Source: Apiospora phragmitis
Lineage: Eukaryota > Ascomycota > Sordariomycetes > Amphisphaeriales > Apiosporaceae
Direction of reading: 5' to 3'
Assembly (NCBI GenBank): GCA_038363925.1
Contig: JAQQWL010000004.1
Location: 1,240,001-1,304,000 of the forward strand
DNA length: 64,000 nucleotides
Below, piece after piece: positions 1-11,900 of this stretch. Each line of letters begins with the position of its first letter. Within the stretch, counting starts at the first letter, position 1. The position numbers were made by a program, and so were the translations under genes. The notes below the pieces were generated by a model, which worked only from the letters and a program-made list of their open reading frames with translations, was not told where the DNA came from and did not search any database.

Positions 1-1239
1 TAGAAAAGAGGTAGAAATACGTTATATTAAACAATATTTCTCACTATAAGAAGTATATTCGTCGTGGTTAATCTTACAATAATTCCGGTCTATCAGTTTT
101 TACAGTATTTCGGGTCGTTGATAAGTCCCGTCGCCTACGCTCTAAAAAGCAGGCGGCTAGCGACTCTTTACGCGAGGCGAGCGCGGCTCTAAAGAAGGCT
201 CATCGAGAAGCTTAAAGGGCTTTTCAGCGTTTAGAGCGAATTCGGCAATAGCGGAACTCTTTAACAACGCGTAGCGTAGAAATAGCCAGGCGTGGTCTTT
301 ATTTTTTAAACGAACTAAAAGCGGCCGAGCACGCTAAGTCCGAGGCGGTTATTAAGGCGTAGTTTTTTAAGGCGTTTAAAATAATAAATTAAAACGCGAT
401 AAATTTTAACCTCGTTTTATTTTAAACGCTTATAGTTTTTCCGTAACGTTCGTTAAATATTTCTTAAATTTTTAAATATTATTTTTTTAACGGGTAACCT
501 TTTTATTAAACGAGGTATTAAAAGTTTTATTTTTTTTTATTAATAACTTTATTAATTTTATACTCGTATTAATTTATTTTAACTTTTAAATATGTATCGA
601 TTAAAGTTTTTTTAACCGTTAGCTCAAATAATAAAGTATAAAATATAAAGTGTATCCGTATTATTTTAAATAGTAATAATTAGTAATTAATTTTTAAAAT
701 AGCTTTTATAATTTTAAATAGTTTTATTTTTTTAAAATCTAATTTGTCGCTTAATTATTTTATTTTAATATTTCGTTATAAGAGGTAAACTTTTTCTCCT
801 TTTTTAAAAATTAGTCTTTTTAATTTTATTTAATCGGCGTATCTTTTTATTTATTTTTAAAAAAAGGTAAGGTTTTATTATAATATAATTTAAAGTTTTT
901 TTAATTTTTTAATTTAAATAATTATAATTAATATTAGCTTTTTTTTTATTAGTTTTTTAATAATTTCTAAATTATATTTATAATTTATTTAAAATAATAA
1001 TATATGTATAACTTCGTTATCCGCGTTATTATAAACGAATTAAGTTATAAGTAATAATTATACTTAATTATTTTATTTATAATTAATATAATAACATAAA
1101 TATTATTTTAAGGTTTAGTTTATCCGCTTAATTTATTTATTTATTTAAAAGTAGTAAACCGTAAATAATTTATATTTAATTCTAAATTACGTTATAAATA
1201 ATTTCTAAAATTTAGCGGTAAATAGTTTATTTCTATCAG

Positions 1240-3090
1240 AAATAATTATTTGGGTAGCCCGTACTAATTAACGATTATCCGGAAGAACGTATATATTAAG
1301 TTATTAATATCGTTAAATTCTTTATACGGTAGAAAATAGGTATATTTTATAAATTTATCCGTAATTATTAAAATATTATCGTAATCAACCTTAATTAAGG
1401 GTTTTTTAATAGGGGTAATTTAATAACAAAATTAAGTATAATAGTTTTTTATACTTTATTTAACGGTAAGATCGGTTATAATTCTCCGTATAATCGATAT
1501 TTAGCGGCTTTAACTTTATTATAGAGGTTATACTTACTAATTACTTTAGCCACGATCGGCTTAAGGTTTTTATAATCGAATCATCTAGTAATCCTTCTTC
1601 AGGTTTTAAATATTCTTTAATATCCGTATATAGGGTATTTATAGAATTCTTAAATAAAATCTTCGCGGTACTGCTTAGGGATATAGATCTTATTTTAATA
1701 AAAAATAAGACCGTTGCGGTTTTCGAAATAATCCCTAAAGTAATTTACGGGGTTAGGGGTTTAATTAAATTATCGGAACTTTATAACCTAATCGTTATTA
1801 TATTAAACGTGGTTCGTAACGTTTAATTATTTTAACGATATAAGGTTGCCGTTTTAATTATAAATAAGAATAGTCCGCGTCTGGGCGGGACTTCCTCCTA
1901 ATAGTCCGGTCGTCGGCTTAATACGTTAACGCGACCGTTTTTATTATTTTTCCGGTAGGTAATAATAAAGTTAAATCTTAATAAGAATTTAAAATATCGT
2001 ATTTATTATTTATTTAAATTTTTTATAATAATAAATATTATAAGGTTTTTATAATTAATATAAACCTTAATTAGTTTTATTATTTTATTAAAATAATATC
2101 TCTATTTTTTATAAGCTTTAATAATAGTTATTAATTCTTTATTATAAATTTAATAATTAAGTTCTAATTTATTAAGCTTTTTCGAAAAAAATACGACCGG
2201 GTATAACTTTCTATTATCGTTTTATTAATTAAGTTATCCTTTAATCGTATAATTTAATACGTTGGTTTTAATTTTAAAGGGTTTAAATAAATCTGTTATA
2301 TAAAATACTAATTCGTTAAGGATTCGTTTTTTAATATTATAAAAAGCTTTATCTTTTTTTCCGTTTATTAAAATAGTTTATCTTTCTTTATTAAGTTCGT
2401 TAGAAGTGTTGTTATCCTGTTAAATCCGGGGACGAAAATCCGGTAATAGTTAGTTAATTTTAAGAAGGATCTAACTTCTGTAGCGTTTATAAGCGTAAGT
2501 TACTCTTTAATTGCTGAGATTTTCGAAGGTTCTATTTAAATTTCGCCTGGGAATATTACGTATTTTATAAAATTAACGGATCGTTAATAGAATTCGCTCT
2601 TTTTTAAATTAATTAATAGGTTAGCGTTTTATAACTTTTAAAGTATTAGTTTTACGTATTTTTAGTATTACTTATCGTTCTCGGAATAAATAAAAATATC
2701 GTTAAGATATATTATAACGAACTTATTAAGGTATTTTTATAAAATATAATTAATTATAAATTAAAAGCTAGCTAGTATGTTAATTAAATTAAACGGTATA
2801 GCTTAATATTTAAAATAGCCGTACTTAGTTCAAAACGCGGTCTTTTATTTCTCTCCTTTTTTAATTCGGATTAAGTTATATACGTTAAGGAGGTCGAGTG
2901 TTATAAAGATTTTAACGTGTAGTAATTTATTTTATAAATTGCTAATTAAAAATAAAGGGTATTAGTTTTTAATAATAATTTTGTTAAACTTTTAATAATC
3001 GATACACATACGCTATTTAGGTTTCCCGTCCTTGCTTTTCTTTAGGATAAAGAGGATAGGGAAGCTTGTTAGTGATATAGATGGTTGGAT
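1240..3090 (-). mobile_element. Degenerate Ty3/gypsy pol (RT, RNase H, integrase)
   Basis: Read on the minus strand, this region still shows gypsy-class polymerase motifs in the right order. Near 3060-2990 is the RT block FPILFILKKSKDGKPK, then a stop, then RMCIDY. Near 2725-2680 is the catalytic block YLNDIFIYS, with Asn where the first catalytic Asp is expected. Near 2480-2400 is a connection block (EVRSFLKLTNYYRIF). Near 2280-2180 is an RNase H-like block (KLYPVVFFS). Near 1390-1240 is an integrase core-like block (ITDKFIKYTYFLPYK). Stops and the Asp-to-Asn change fit G-to-A changes on the coding strand, as RIP makes. The copy is dead. Gag would lie at higher coordinates but was not recognised. 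Confidence 0.88.
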
Positions 3091-6000
3091 AACTCCTTTT
3101 TCGAGATTTTTCGTAATATATTTTTTTAAGGCTTGTTCGTACTCCTAGTTAAGTTTATATATAAATATAAATAAGGGTTTTTTCTTATTTTTAAAGGGTA
3201 TTTTATAATCTTACCGTATATAAAACGGTAAGCCTATTTTTAATTTTTTATTAAAAAGAGTTTCGAGTTATTAATACTTTTTTAATATAATCGTTATAAC
3301 GTTTAGTTTAGGTTCTTTAATAATAATATATATTTTAAAAACTTTAAATTTATTAAGGGGTTACTTTTTAAACCGCTACTTATTAATTAAACCTTTTCCT
3401 AATATATTTTATTAAAATTAACCTATTTTTTAATTAATTTTAAAATTATTTACTTATAATTAAAATATTTTTAAAATTATGTCGTATCTTATAATATTTA
3501 TAATATTATACGTAATTCGTTTATAGCGTTTTTTAATATCGACCGGAAAATTCGCAACTTTTTTCCGTATTTCTTTATTGTCGTAAGTTATAAATTCTTT
3601 ATTAATAATTCTAAATCAGTATAAGGCATTTTTTTCCTATTATTTAAATTTAAAGCAATTAACGATTCGTAATAAAATATAATTTCCTTACGTTTCGTTA
3701 TCGAGTAGCGTTTTAATATAAACTTTTTTTACGCTTAGTATTAATATAATATACTTATAAATAGCTTAATTATCCGTTATTTAATATAGGGACTTATTTT
3801 AATCCGCTTGTTATCGTTTTTTTATAATAGGCGGCGTCTATTTTTCGAACGTTACGTCTATAGGTTATTAATAATACTTTATAATTAATCCTCGTATCGT
3901 CGCCGTTATTCTCTCCGTTTCTTATAAGGCGCTTTTTAATATATTAATAAGGGTGTTTTTATACTCTTTTTTATACGAAGTATTATTTTTAATATTTAAA
4001 GTTCGGGTTTTTTTAATAATTCGAAAGTTTATTAAATTTATAATAATTTATAAACGTTTTATAAGTTTTTTAATATAATAAAGGGGTTTTTTTATTAAAT
4101 ATATATTTATACGTTTTAAAAATATTAAACGCTTTTTTTTAAACGTTTATAAGCTCGCGATTTTTCTTAAACGTATTTAAAATATTAATTCTCGATATAC
4201 TCTTTTTAATCTCGTCCTTCTAAGTAATATTATCATAACTACCGTAAATTTTCTTATATTAATAAATATACGCGTCGTCTATTAAGGGTTAACGTTCAAA
4301 TTTTTTTAGTAATATAGTTCGGGTACGGTTATATAATAGGTTATTTACCGATCCTTTAAGAAAACTATTCGTGCTCGAGTTTCTTCGCGAAGTGTTCCGT
4401 ATAAGCGTTATATATATACGAGATCTATAAAAATATAAAGTATCTTTTATATATAAAAGAGATTCGTAAATCGTCCTTTATTATATAATTACTGTAAATT
4501 CCTTAATTAAAACCGGCCGTAATAAGTATTTAACGTAAATATTTTAAATCGAGGTAAAAAATATTAAGGATAACTAACTACCCGTTAGTTTTAAAGTTTT
4601 TAAATTTAATAATCTCGTTTATTAACTCGTTTATTAATATATTTATTAAATATTTATAATTTATTAATTATTTTAATTAGCTTATAATATTATTTATTAA
4701 ATTATTATTTTTATTATAAAAAAAGGGTTATTCTCTTTATATTATCGCGACGCTTTAGCTATAGTCCTCCTTACCTTCCAGGGCTTTAAAGAATTATCCG
4801 GTACCTTCTTTATCTACTAAATAAAAAATATATTTATTATTATAACAAGCTATTTAGAATAAACTGCCGTATTTAATAATAATATTATTATTTTTAATAA
4901 TTATTATAAAAGTACTTTTTATTTTAATAATATTAACGTATCGCTTTTTTAAAACTCGTCGGAAATCTTTTTTTAATATTTAATATTTTTAAACGTAATA
5001 TCCTAATTTTTAATAATTATAATAAATATTATATAACTTCTTATCTTATTTATTATATTTAATAATATTAAAGTTTATAGGTTTATTATAATAACTATAT
5101 ATCGTAATATTTCTAAACAATATATAATTATATTAATATAATCGCCTTATATTAGTTTAAATTTAACTAATTTACTATTAAAATCCGCCCTATTTCTTAC
5201 GGCGTCGCTCATATATATAAGTATCGATTTTAATAATAAATTCTATATACGAAAAGAAGTTATTAAGGGTATTAAGCCGGCTAAACTCGTTTTTAATATC
5301 GTTCTTTAATCCTTAATAATATATTATAACTTTTATAACTTCGGTACAGTTTAATCAAGCTATAATACGCCGGAACTCGGCTGTATAAAAAGCGGCTAAT
5401 CCTTTCTATTTAAAGCTCTTAAGTTCCCTCTCCGCCTATCGCTTTTTGTTGGGGTTTTAAAAAAGTAATTTAAAGGTTTATTTAAAACCGTTATAACTTT
5501 TAAAAATATACTATACCTTTGTACGGCATAGCTTAACTTATTAATTGTTTTTTATAAGTTTATTTAAATAAGGTTTAAATTAAACGAGTACTCTATTTTT
5601 TAAAAAACAAGGTAACATAAATAACTCGTTAAATAAAGTTTTAAAACGTCTTTTTATAAAATCGTTAATAGGTTTTAATTTAAATAAAAAAGCCTCGAAA
5701 ATTTCCGCTTATTTCGTTAAAAAGTATTAATATATTAATCTTTATACCCTTTTTTAATATAATAAGAGTTTAAATAATATTAATAGCTATATAAAAAAAA
5801 CGCACCTCTTTATATAACTTATTAATATTATAAAGTATTTATTCTAAGGCGTTTTTAATTAAGAGCTTATTACGCTTTTTTTTAAACTTAATATAATAAT
5901 ACTAATAATTAACGCTCTCCTGCTTAAATTCCTTAATTCGTTTAACTAATACTTATCGTGTAGGCTCGTCGTTATTATCGTTATTATCGACGTTTATAGC

Positions 6001-6149
6001 AGGGTTTCGTTAAGAGGTATTAAAAATAATGATAAGAGTTTTTCTTTATTAAACGGTATTATTAAGGCTAAGTATAAATATAATTCTTATAATATTATTA
6101 TTTAAAGGTTTAAATAATAACTCGTAAAAATAAAAATAATTAAAATATA

Positions 6150-6740
6150 ACGAACACTATTTAAATTTTAAAAGAAACTTAATAAGACGTACTAGGGTTT
6201 ATATTAATAATACGAAAGAGTATTTAAATGTATAATAGAAATCGCTTTTATTAATATAATAAGTAATAATTTATAAAAACGAAAGTAATTAAAGTGCGTA
6301 AGTTTAAAGGGGGGGTGTTTATAATAATCTTATTAAAGCTATTTATTTTATTAATAAATTAAAATTAATATTTAAATTAATTATTAAAATAAAAAATATT
6401 TATATAAAATATATAAAGAACGTCCGTCGTTATATATTTAATCTTTTCCCTTATTAATTAGTTAAATTACTTAGCTTACCTTTATATTTTAATAATCCGG
6501 ATAATCCCCTTATTAATTAAATCACCGACTCACTTCGCCGTTCCTAATAATCCCCGTGATCTATTACGTGACGTTATCCTTGCTGCTTCCTTGGGCCGTA
6601 TCCAGCCTGCTGCGGTTTAGGATACTGTCGTCGTGGTCGCCGTGCGTTTTTATAATATTAGTACGCTCATATTAATATAACTAGCGGCGCGGTCGGTGGC
6701 CGTGACATCGTACCTAGGCGGGGCATCGTAAATCCGGCCC
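6150..6740 (+). repeat. Left arm of 1.27 kb inverted repeat (LTR-like)
   Basis: This arm pairs with the reverse complement of about 6785-7420. Clear matching blocks include AATACGAAAGAGTATTTAAA near 6210, TATTTATATAAAATATATAA near 6396 and ATATTAATATAACTAG near 6670. A purine tract of seven Gs just before TGTTTATAATAATC at about 6316 looks like a polypurine tract followed by an LTR start, so this arm may be a 3-prime pol end plus LTR in plus orientation. The inner part (about 6540-6740) is less AT-rich than its partner. The exact ends were judged by eye. Confidence 0.75.
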
Positions 6741-6784
6741 GGTGGTTTTATGGGTCTTGGCCGCATGATTAGGTCAGGTCGTAA

Positions 6785-7420
6785 CACATACCCCGACTAA
6801 GCTATAACGTTATAATTACCGACCGTACTACTAGTTATATTAATATAAACCCCCTTATACTATAGAAACGCGTAAACATAACTACGAGGATATCCTAAAT
6901 AACGAAAGGATAGACCTAGCCTGGAAAAATAGCTAGGAAGGAATCACGTAACGGGGAGCGACTAGATCACCGCTCTAATAAGTAAGCTAAGAGTAACGAA
7001 ATTATAACGCCCTTAAATAAGCTATTAGAATAGATTACTGTAATTTAAAGGATAGATTACCGTAAGTTAATAATAGGATCACTATGAGCTAACGGGCGAT
7101 CTAACGGATTAATAAAGAAAGAGATTAAATATATAACGATAGACGTTCTTTATATATTTTATATAAATACTTTTTACTTTAATAATTAATTTAAATATTA
7201 ATCTTAACTTATTAATAAGGTAAATAGCTTTAATAAAATTATTATAAATACCTTTAATATCTATATATTTTAATTACTTTCGTTTTTACGAGCTATTACT
7301 TATTATATTAATAGAAGCGATTTTTATCGCACGTTTAAATACTCTTTCGTATTACTAATATAAACCTCAGTACGTCTTACTAAGTTTTTTTTAAAACCTA
7401 GATAACGTTTATTATAGTTT
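6785..7420 (-). repeat. Right arm of 1.27 kb inverted repeat (LTR-like)
   Basis: The reverse complement of this stretch follows the left arm block by block, with differences that are mostly C/T and G/A and therefore RIP-like. The polypurine-like G run of the left arm is reduced here. The arms are separated by only about 45 bases near 6740-6785, so together they form an imperfect giant hairpin. Two gypsy-type ends in opposite orientation, or a foldback element, would both explain it. Confidence 0.72.
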
Positions 7421-7740
7421 ATAAAAGAATTAAGAATTAATAATATTAATTATAATAAAGAAAAATAAAAAATCATGTTTACTATATATATTAAATTATT
7501 AATTAAATTATTAATTAAATTATTTATATAATTATAGTAATTATTTATTAATAATAAAATAAAAGCGCTTTTTTTTTTCCTCTTTAAATATACGCGTGGC
7601 TTTTTTTTAATAAATATATCTTACGAGGTTAAAAAACTTAATTTAAGAAATTATGTCTTTTTCTTTTATATACCCCTTTTATATTACAATTAGTTCCTTA
7701 TATAACTCATAAATATAGTCTTTTCTAAAGGGATCTAATA

Positions 7741-8994
7741 AACCTTTAATAAACTAGGCAAATGGCCATTACGTTGTCACGATCGAGGCTAGTAGACAAG
7801 TATCAATGCGCACCCCGCGGGTGCGAAGCTACTGGTAAATTCCGACACCACTTAACCCTTAGCGCCCGTAGCTGTAGTGAGTGGTAAATGCCCAATGTGG
7901 CCGCTAAATTTCAGCTCAAGTAAACATTAAAGATCCCTTGATTAACAACTGTCCTGCCTGTATATACATGTAGCTTCAACTGTTCGATGCCATATATACC
8001 TTCTAGCAACAGGGAAAACATAGTGATGATCATCCACTCTATCATATTATTAATACCTACTCAAGTACGGATATAATACACGAGCAAACAAAACAGACGG
8101 GGTACTTGTACGAATTTGGAGGGCTATTTTATGCGGCTTACTTCAGCTTGATCCTGTTGGGAAGCCGCACCCAGGGTTCTGGGCGGAGGTCCTGGGTAGA
8201 TCGGAACTTAGTGCTTAGGTCCAGCCACCACCAGGGCGGCTCCTTCGCTTGCCTCGTTAGCAGGTCTTGTCGCGCCAGACTTACCTTTTGACTTGGGGCC
8301 TACGGAGTATCTCGCATTGCCCGACGCTTTTTAATTTTCAACCTCGTGACAACAAACGTTTGAACTTTCCGATAGCCTGGAAGCAAGTTAAACCCATCAT
8401 TAAGGCCATCTGCGCCTATCAGATCGCATGAGACTTGTAGCATACCTCGCCGCCTCCTCTCTACTTTATTCTTTTTCGGAGCTGAACGATGGCAACAAAC
8501 ACAGTCGAAAGGGGCGTTGCTCATTTTGCATCAGGCTGAGGCCACAGAACCTGGGGGTACCTACTTAGGCAATCATCAGCAATGGCACCACGTATCTGCC
8601 GTGGTTTCACCTAATAATATAACCCCCTGTATAAGGCGACCATCCTTCGTCTTCGCGGCGATGGTGTTGGGCCGGGGGGCCTTAGAGCGGCTGAAGAAAA
8701 TGTCACCCAACCACGCTTCATGTTGGCGCAATGGAGCGGGTCTCGCGGTTGGGGTCGCACAGCACTAACCCACAGCCTGCTTACGAGCCACAAGTCTCGA
8801 CGTTCGATAGATTTTCGGCCAGCCGCGCTTCGAAGACATAATATCAGCAGGCAATGGCCGACTGCTTAAGTCCCTCATACAGCTCTATCACTCGTTTCTT
8901 TGTCCTCTTCTCCTCGTATTCTATTGTGTTTTGATTGCCCCAAAGCCGCGTCGTGGCTCATACATAGTAGGGACCGTCTATTCCCCGCTTCGTG
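7741..8994. other. Intergenic transition between RIP island and receptor gene
   Basis: Composition is normal from about 7760 onward. Only short random open frames occur and none has a recognisable domain or convincing splice pattern. The last few hundred bases presumably carry the promoter and leader of the STAND gene starting at 8995. No TATA element stands out. Confidence 0.5.
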
Positions 8995-11900
8995 ATGCTG
9001 CCCCGCCCCCAAGCACCGTTGACCACGGCCATCGCCACAGGTGCCGGCGGTGATGCCAAGAGCAGCAATGTGATCCTCAGTCCTACGGGGGTCGAGACCG
9101 CCCGCGCAGCAGCGCAGAAGGAAATTAACGTCATTTGGGCCCAGGTGGAACAGCGAGTGCAACAGCTTGCGAACAGGCTGGGAAAGCCGGTTGAGAAGAG
9201 GCTTAACATCAACGACGTCCTGGGTTACGTCGATTCCGTCCAGAAGTCCGAGAAGGAACAGTCGGAAAAGTTCGGTTGGTTCAAAGATGCTGTTGCCAAC
9301 ACATTGAAGTGCATCCAGACTATAGGTGGCATCGTATCTAGTGGTGTATCTGAAGTAAGTTGCTCTCAATTAGGTCTGACTCATGCTACTTCCCTACAGC
9401 GGGCGTTCTGTGGACAGTTTTGCGACTCAGCTTGCTTACCATGGACTCATAGGTCTTTGCCCCTGCAGACATGTGCTTCAATGCCCTCACTTTCGTGATT
9501 GCCGCGTAAGTTACACTGCGGGGTTGTTCTTCCCCCAAGCCTTCCCACGATGCTGACTTACAATAGCTGGCAAGGGTACGAGGGTATGTTCGAGAACCTT
9601 GGAGAATTACTCGTAAGGTGTTGCGACTTTCTGGAGCGACTGGATTATTACGACGGCAACATGGACATCAGACTCACCCGAGTAGCATGTCAGAACTTGC
9701 AGCTCTTTGTTGAGATCTGCGACCACAGCATTCGCTTGAAGAAGAAGCATCACAAATTCACGGCTTTTATGAAGCGCTTGTTCCTCAATGACGACAACAT
9801 CTCGGGGTTGCTTGGTATGATGGACAAGCTCAACAATAAAGAAAATCTCCTGGTCAACGCGCAGACGTACAAGATTGTTAGCGACAGCGTTGGTGACATC
9901 AAACTGATCCTCGAGGGTCAAAAAGAGCAAAAGAAGGAAGACGACGCGAAGAAGTGGCGCAAGTCGATCGCCAAGGCCTTGAGATTTCCCAATTCCGCCC
10001 TAGGAACCGATGGGGAGCCATATCCAACGTGGCAGAGAACGTTCGATGCTCGCAAAGACAGACTTGTTGAGGGCACTGGGCAATGGATTCTCGAGAAGGA
10101 CGTCTTCATTAATTGGACGAAGGCTGAGGAATCAACGAACCCATTCCTCGTCATTGAGGGTGCCCAGAACTCGGGGAAAACGTCACTGATGGCCAACACG
10201 CTGAGGTTACTTCGGAAAGGAGAGCGCGTCAGCACGACAAGTCGCACAGTGACCGCGTATTTCTTTGCCGATGCTGATAAAAGAAAGTTTCAAGAAGGAG
10301 AAGAACCCAAGTTTCTCGAAGTTGTTACCAGGACTATGTTGTGGCAGGTGGCCACAGCATTCGAGGCTATGGCAAAGTCCATGGCCCAGATTGCCGACAG
10401 AAACCCTGAATTCGAGGATACCGTCGACATCTGGCAGCAGTTATTCATTAATAATAAGGAACGTATCAACAACGACACGTCCTTTTTCTTCTTCATCGAT
10501 GCTGGCGAATCGGATCTGAAGATGTTGGGAAAGCTCTTGCAAACACTGAGCTGTATCTCGGACGGAAAGCGTGTCCAGATCATGTTGCCTGCATCACCTG
10601 CAACCAAGGTCTGGCTTAAAGAAAAGCTGGGATCGGGTATTGGTGTCATCCCTATCAGCGAATGCAATGGAGAAGATATCGACTCATTCATTACTAGTCG
10701 CATGAACACGATGCCGATTCTCAAAGATGTCAGAAGGACTGGCATTTCAGACTGGCGCAAAACCATTTTCAACACATTACGAGAGAAATGCGAGGGCGAT
10801 TACTTCAAACTGCATAGCAATTTGAAAGATCTCGAAAAGGTCGATCTTGTAGATGACATCTATGATGTCCTGGAAAACGCAGGCAAGAGCCGAACCGCCC
10901 AGATCGACTCGGCGTTGCGCAATCTGAACAACATTCGAACACCAAAAGAAATTGATGAGATCAATGAGATTATGCTATGGATCAATGATGGTTGCGATTT
11001 CCTACCTGTCGAAGCTATGGAATCGATTGTAGCTATCAAACACCGCCGAACTGCGCGCCTACGTGGACAAACCTCCCCCGCCCCCTCAACCCATGTTCGT
11101 CGGACCAAGACTGAACAGGCAGTCATCGCGGACAAAGAGCCAGTACCTTCGAGCAATCTGACGGTTTCATTACTCCCCTTCGAAGAGAAACTCTTGGACA
11201 AATACGACCCCCTCTTCACTATCACCGACTCCAACAAAGTAGTTACCTGGAGGTCAGACGAGGTGATGGAACGTATTCCCGTCAAAGTGGGGTCCACGTT
11301 CAACTCATTGGATGGCCGGTCGGATAGGCCTGTTGTAGGAGAGCCTCAAGTTATCCAAGAAGCTGAGATCAACATTGTCCGTCATTTCTTGAACAGCGTG
11401 TGCCCAGGGGAGCTTTATTCACGATTCGACTTCGAACAATTCTTCAAAGGGAAAATTGGCGCAGGTCAAAAGCAGTCTATCTGCCTTGACCCTGACAATG
11501 CCCATATTCGAATTGTCATAACGTGTTTAATCGTCCTCACCGATGAGGGGTACAGGAACAACAGGCTGCTACGAGAGTATGCTGCTTTCTATCTACTGTT
11601 CCATCTTGATGCTGTTGATCTCTCTGCTGCAGAGCTCAGCAAGGACCTGAAAGCTGAGGTTGGCCCACTCCTCGTGAAACTGTTCACGGAGAACTGCGGG
11701 ATCGATGCCCTGTTTTGGCCTTTTGTTCTTAATGTGTCATTTAAGACTTGGAGCGAGGGTGAAGGTAGGATTCTACAAGAAGCCAGGGGTGAATGGGTAT
11801 ACTCTGCCGAGGGCGTCCGCCAAGTTGCCCTCTGGCTCAAGGATTCATTGGTGGTGAAGCATGTTGACAAAGCCGGCGGGGCCCTCATAGAGGCGGTGAA

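Larger units (their letters stand above)
1..7740. repeat. AT-rich RIP-degraded transposon island
   Basis: This block is strikingly AT-rich, with long runs of TTTAAA and TTATTA words, no open frame of useful length, plentiful TpA and visibly scarce CpA, while CpG-containing words remain. That pattern is the known product of repeat-induced point mutation, which turns CpA into TpA in repeated DNA. Gypsy-type polymerase motifs can be read on the minus strand, and the right end is a large inverted repeat. Composition changes abruptly to ordinary genic DNA at about 7740-7760. A short stretch near 6540-6770 has kept normal GC content. The left edge lies outside the window. Confidence 0.9.

Noticed and set aside
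1..7740. Centromeric or subtelomeric AT block
   Set aside because: Recognisable gypsy pol motifs explain the block, there are no telomere repeats, and its full extent is unseen, so no structural claim is justified.
8106..8768. Short frames between the RIP island and the receptor
   Set aside because: Under 90 codons each, mutually overlapping and without features.
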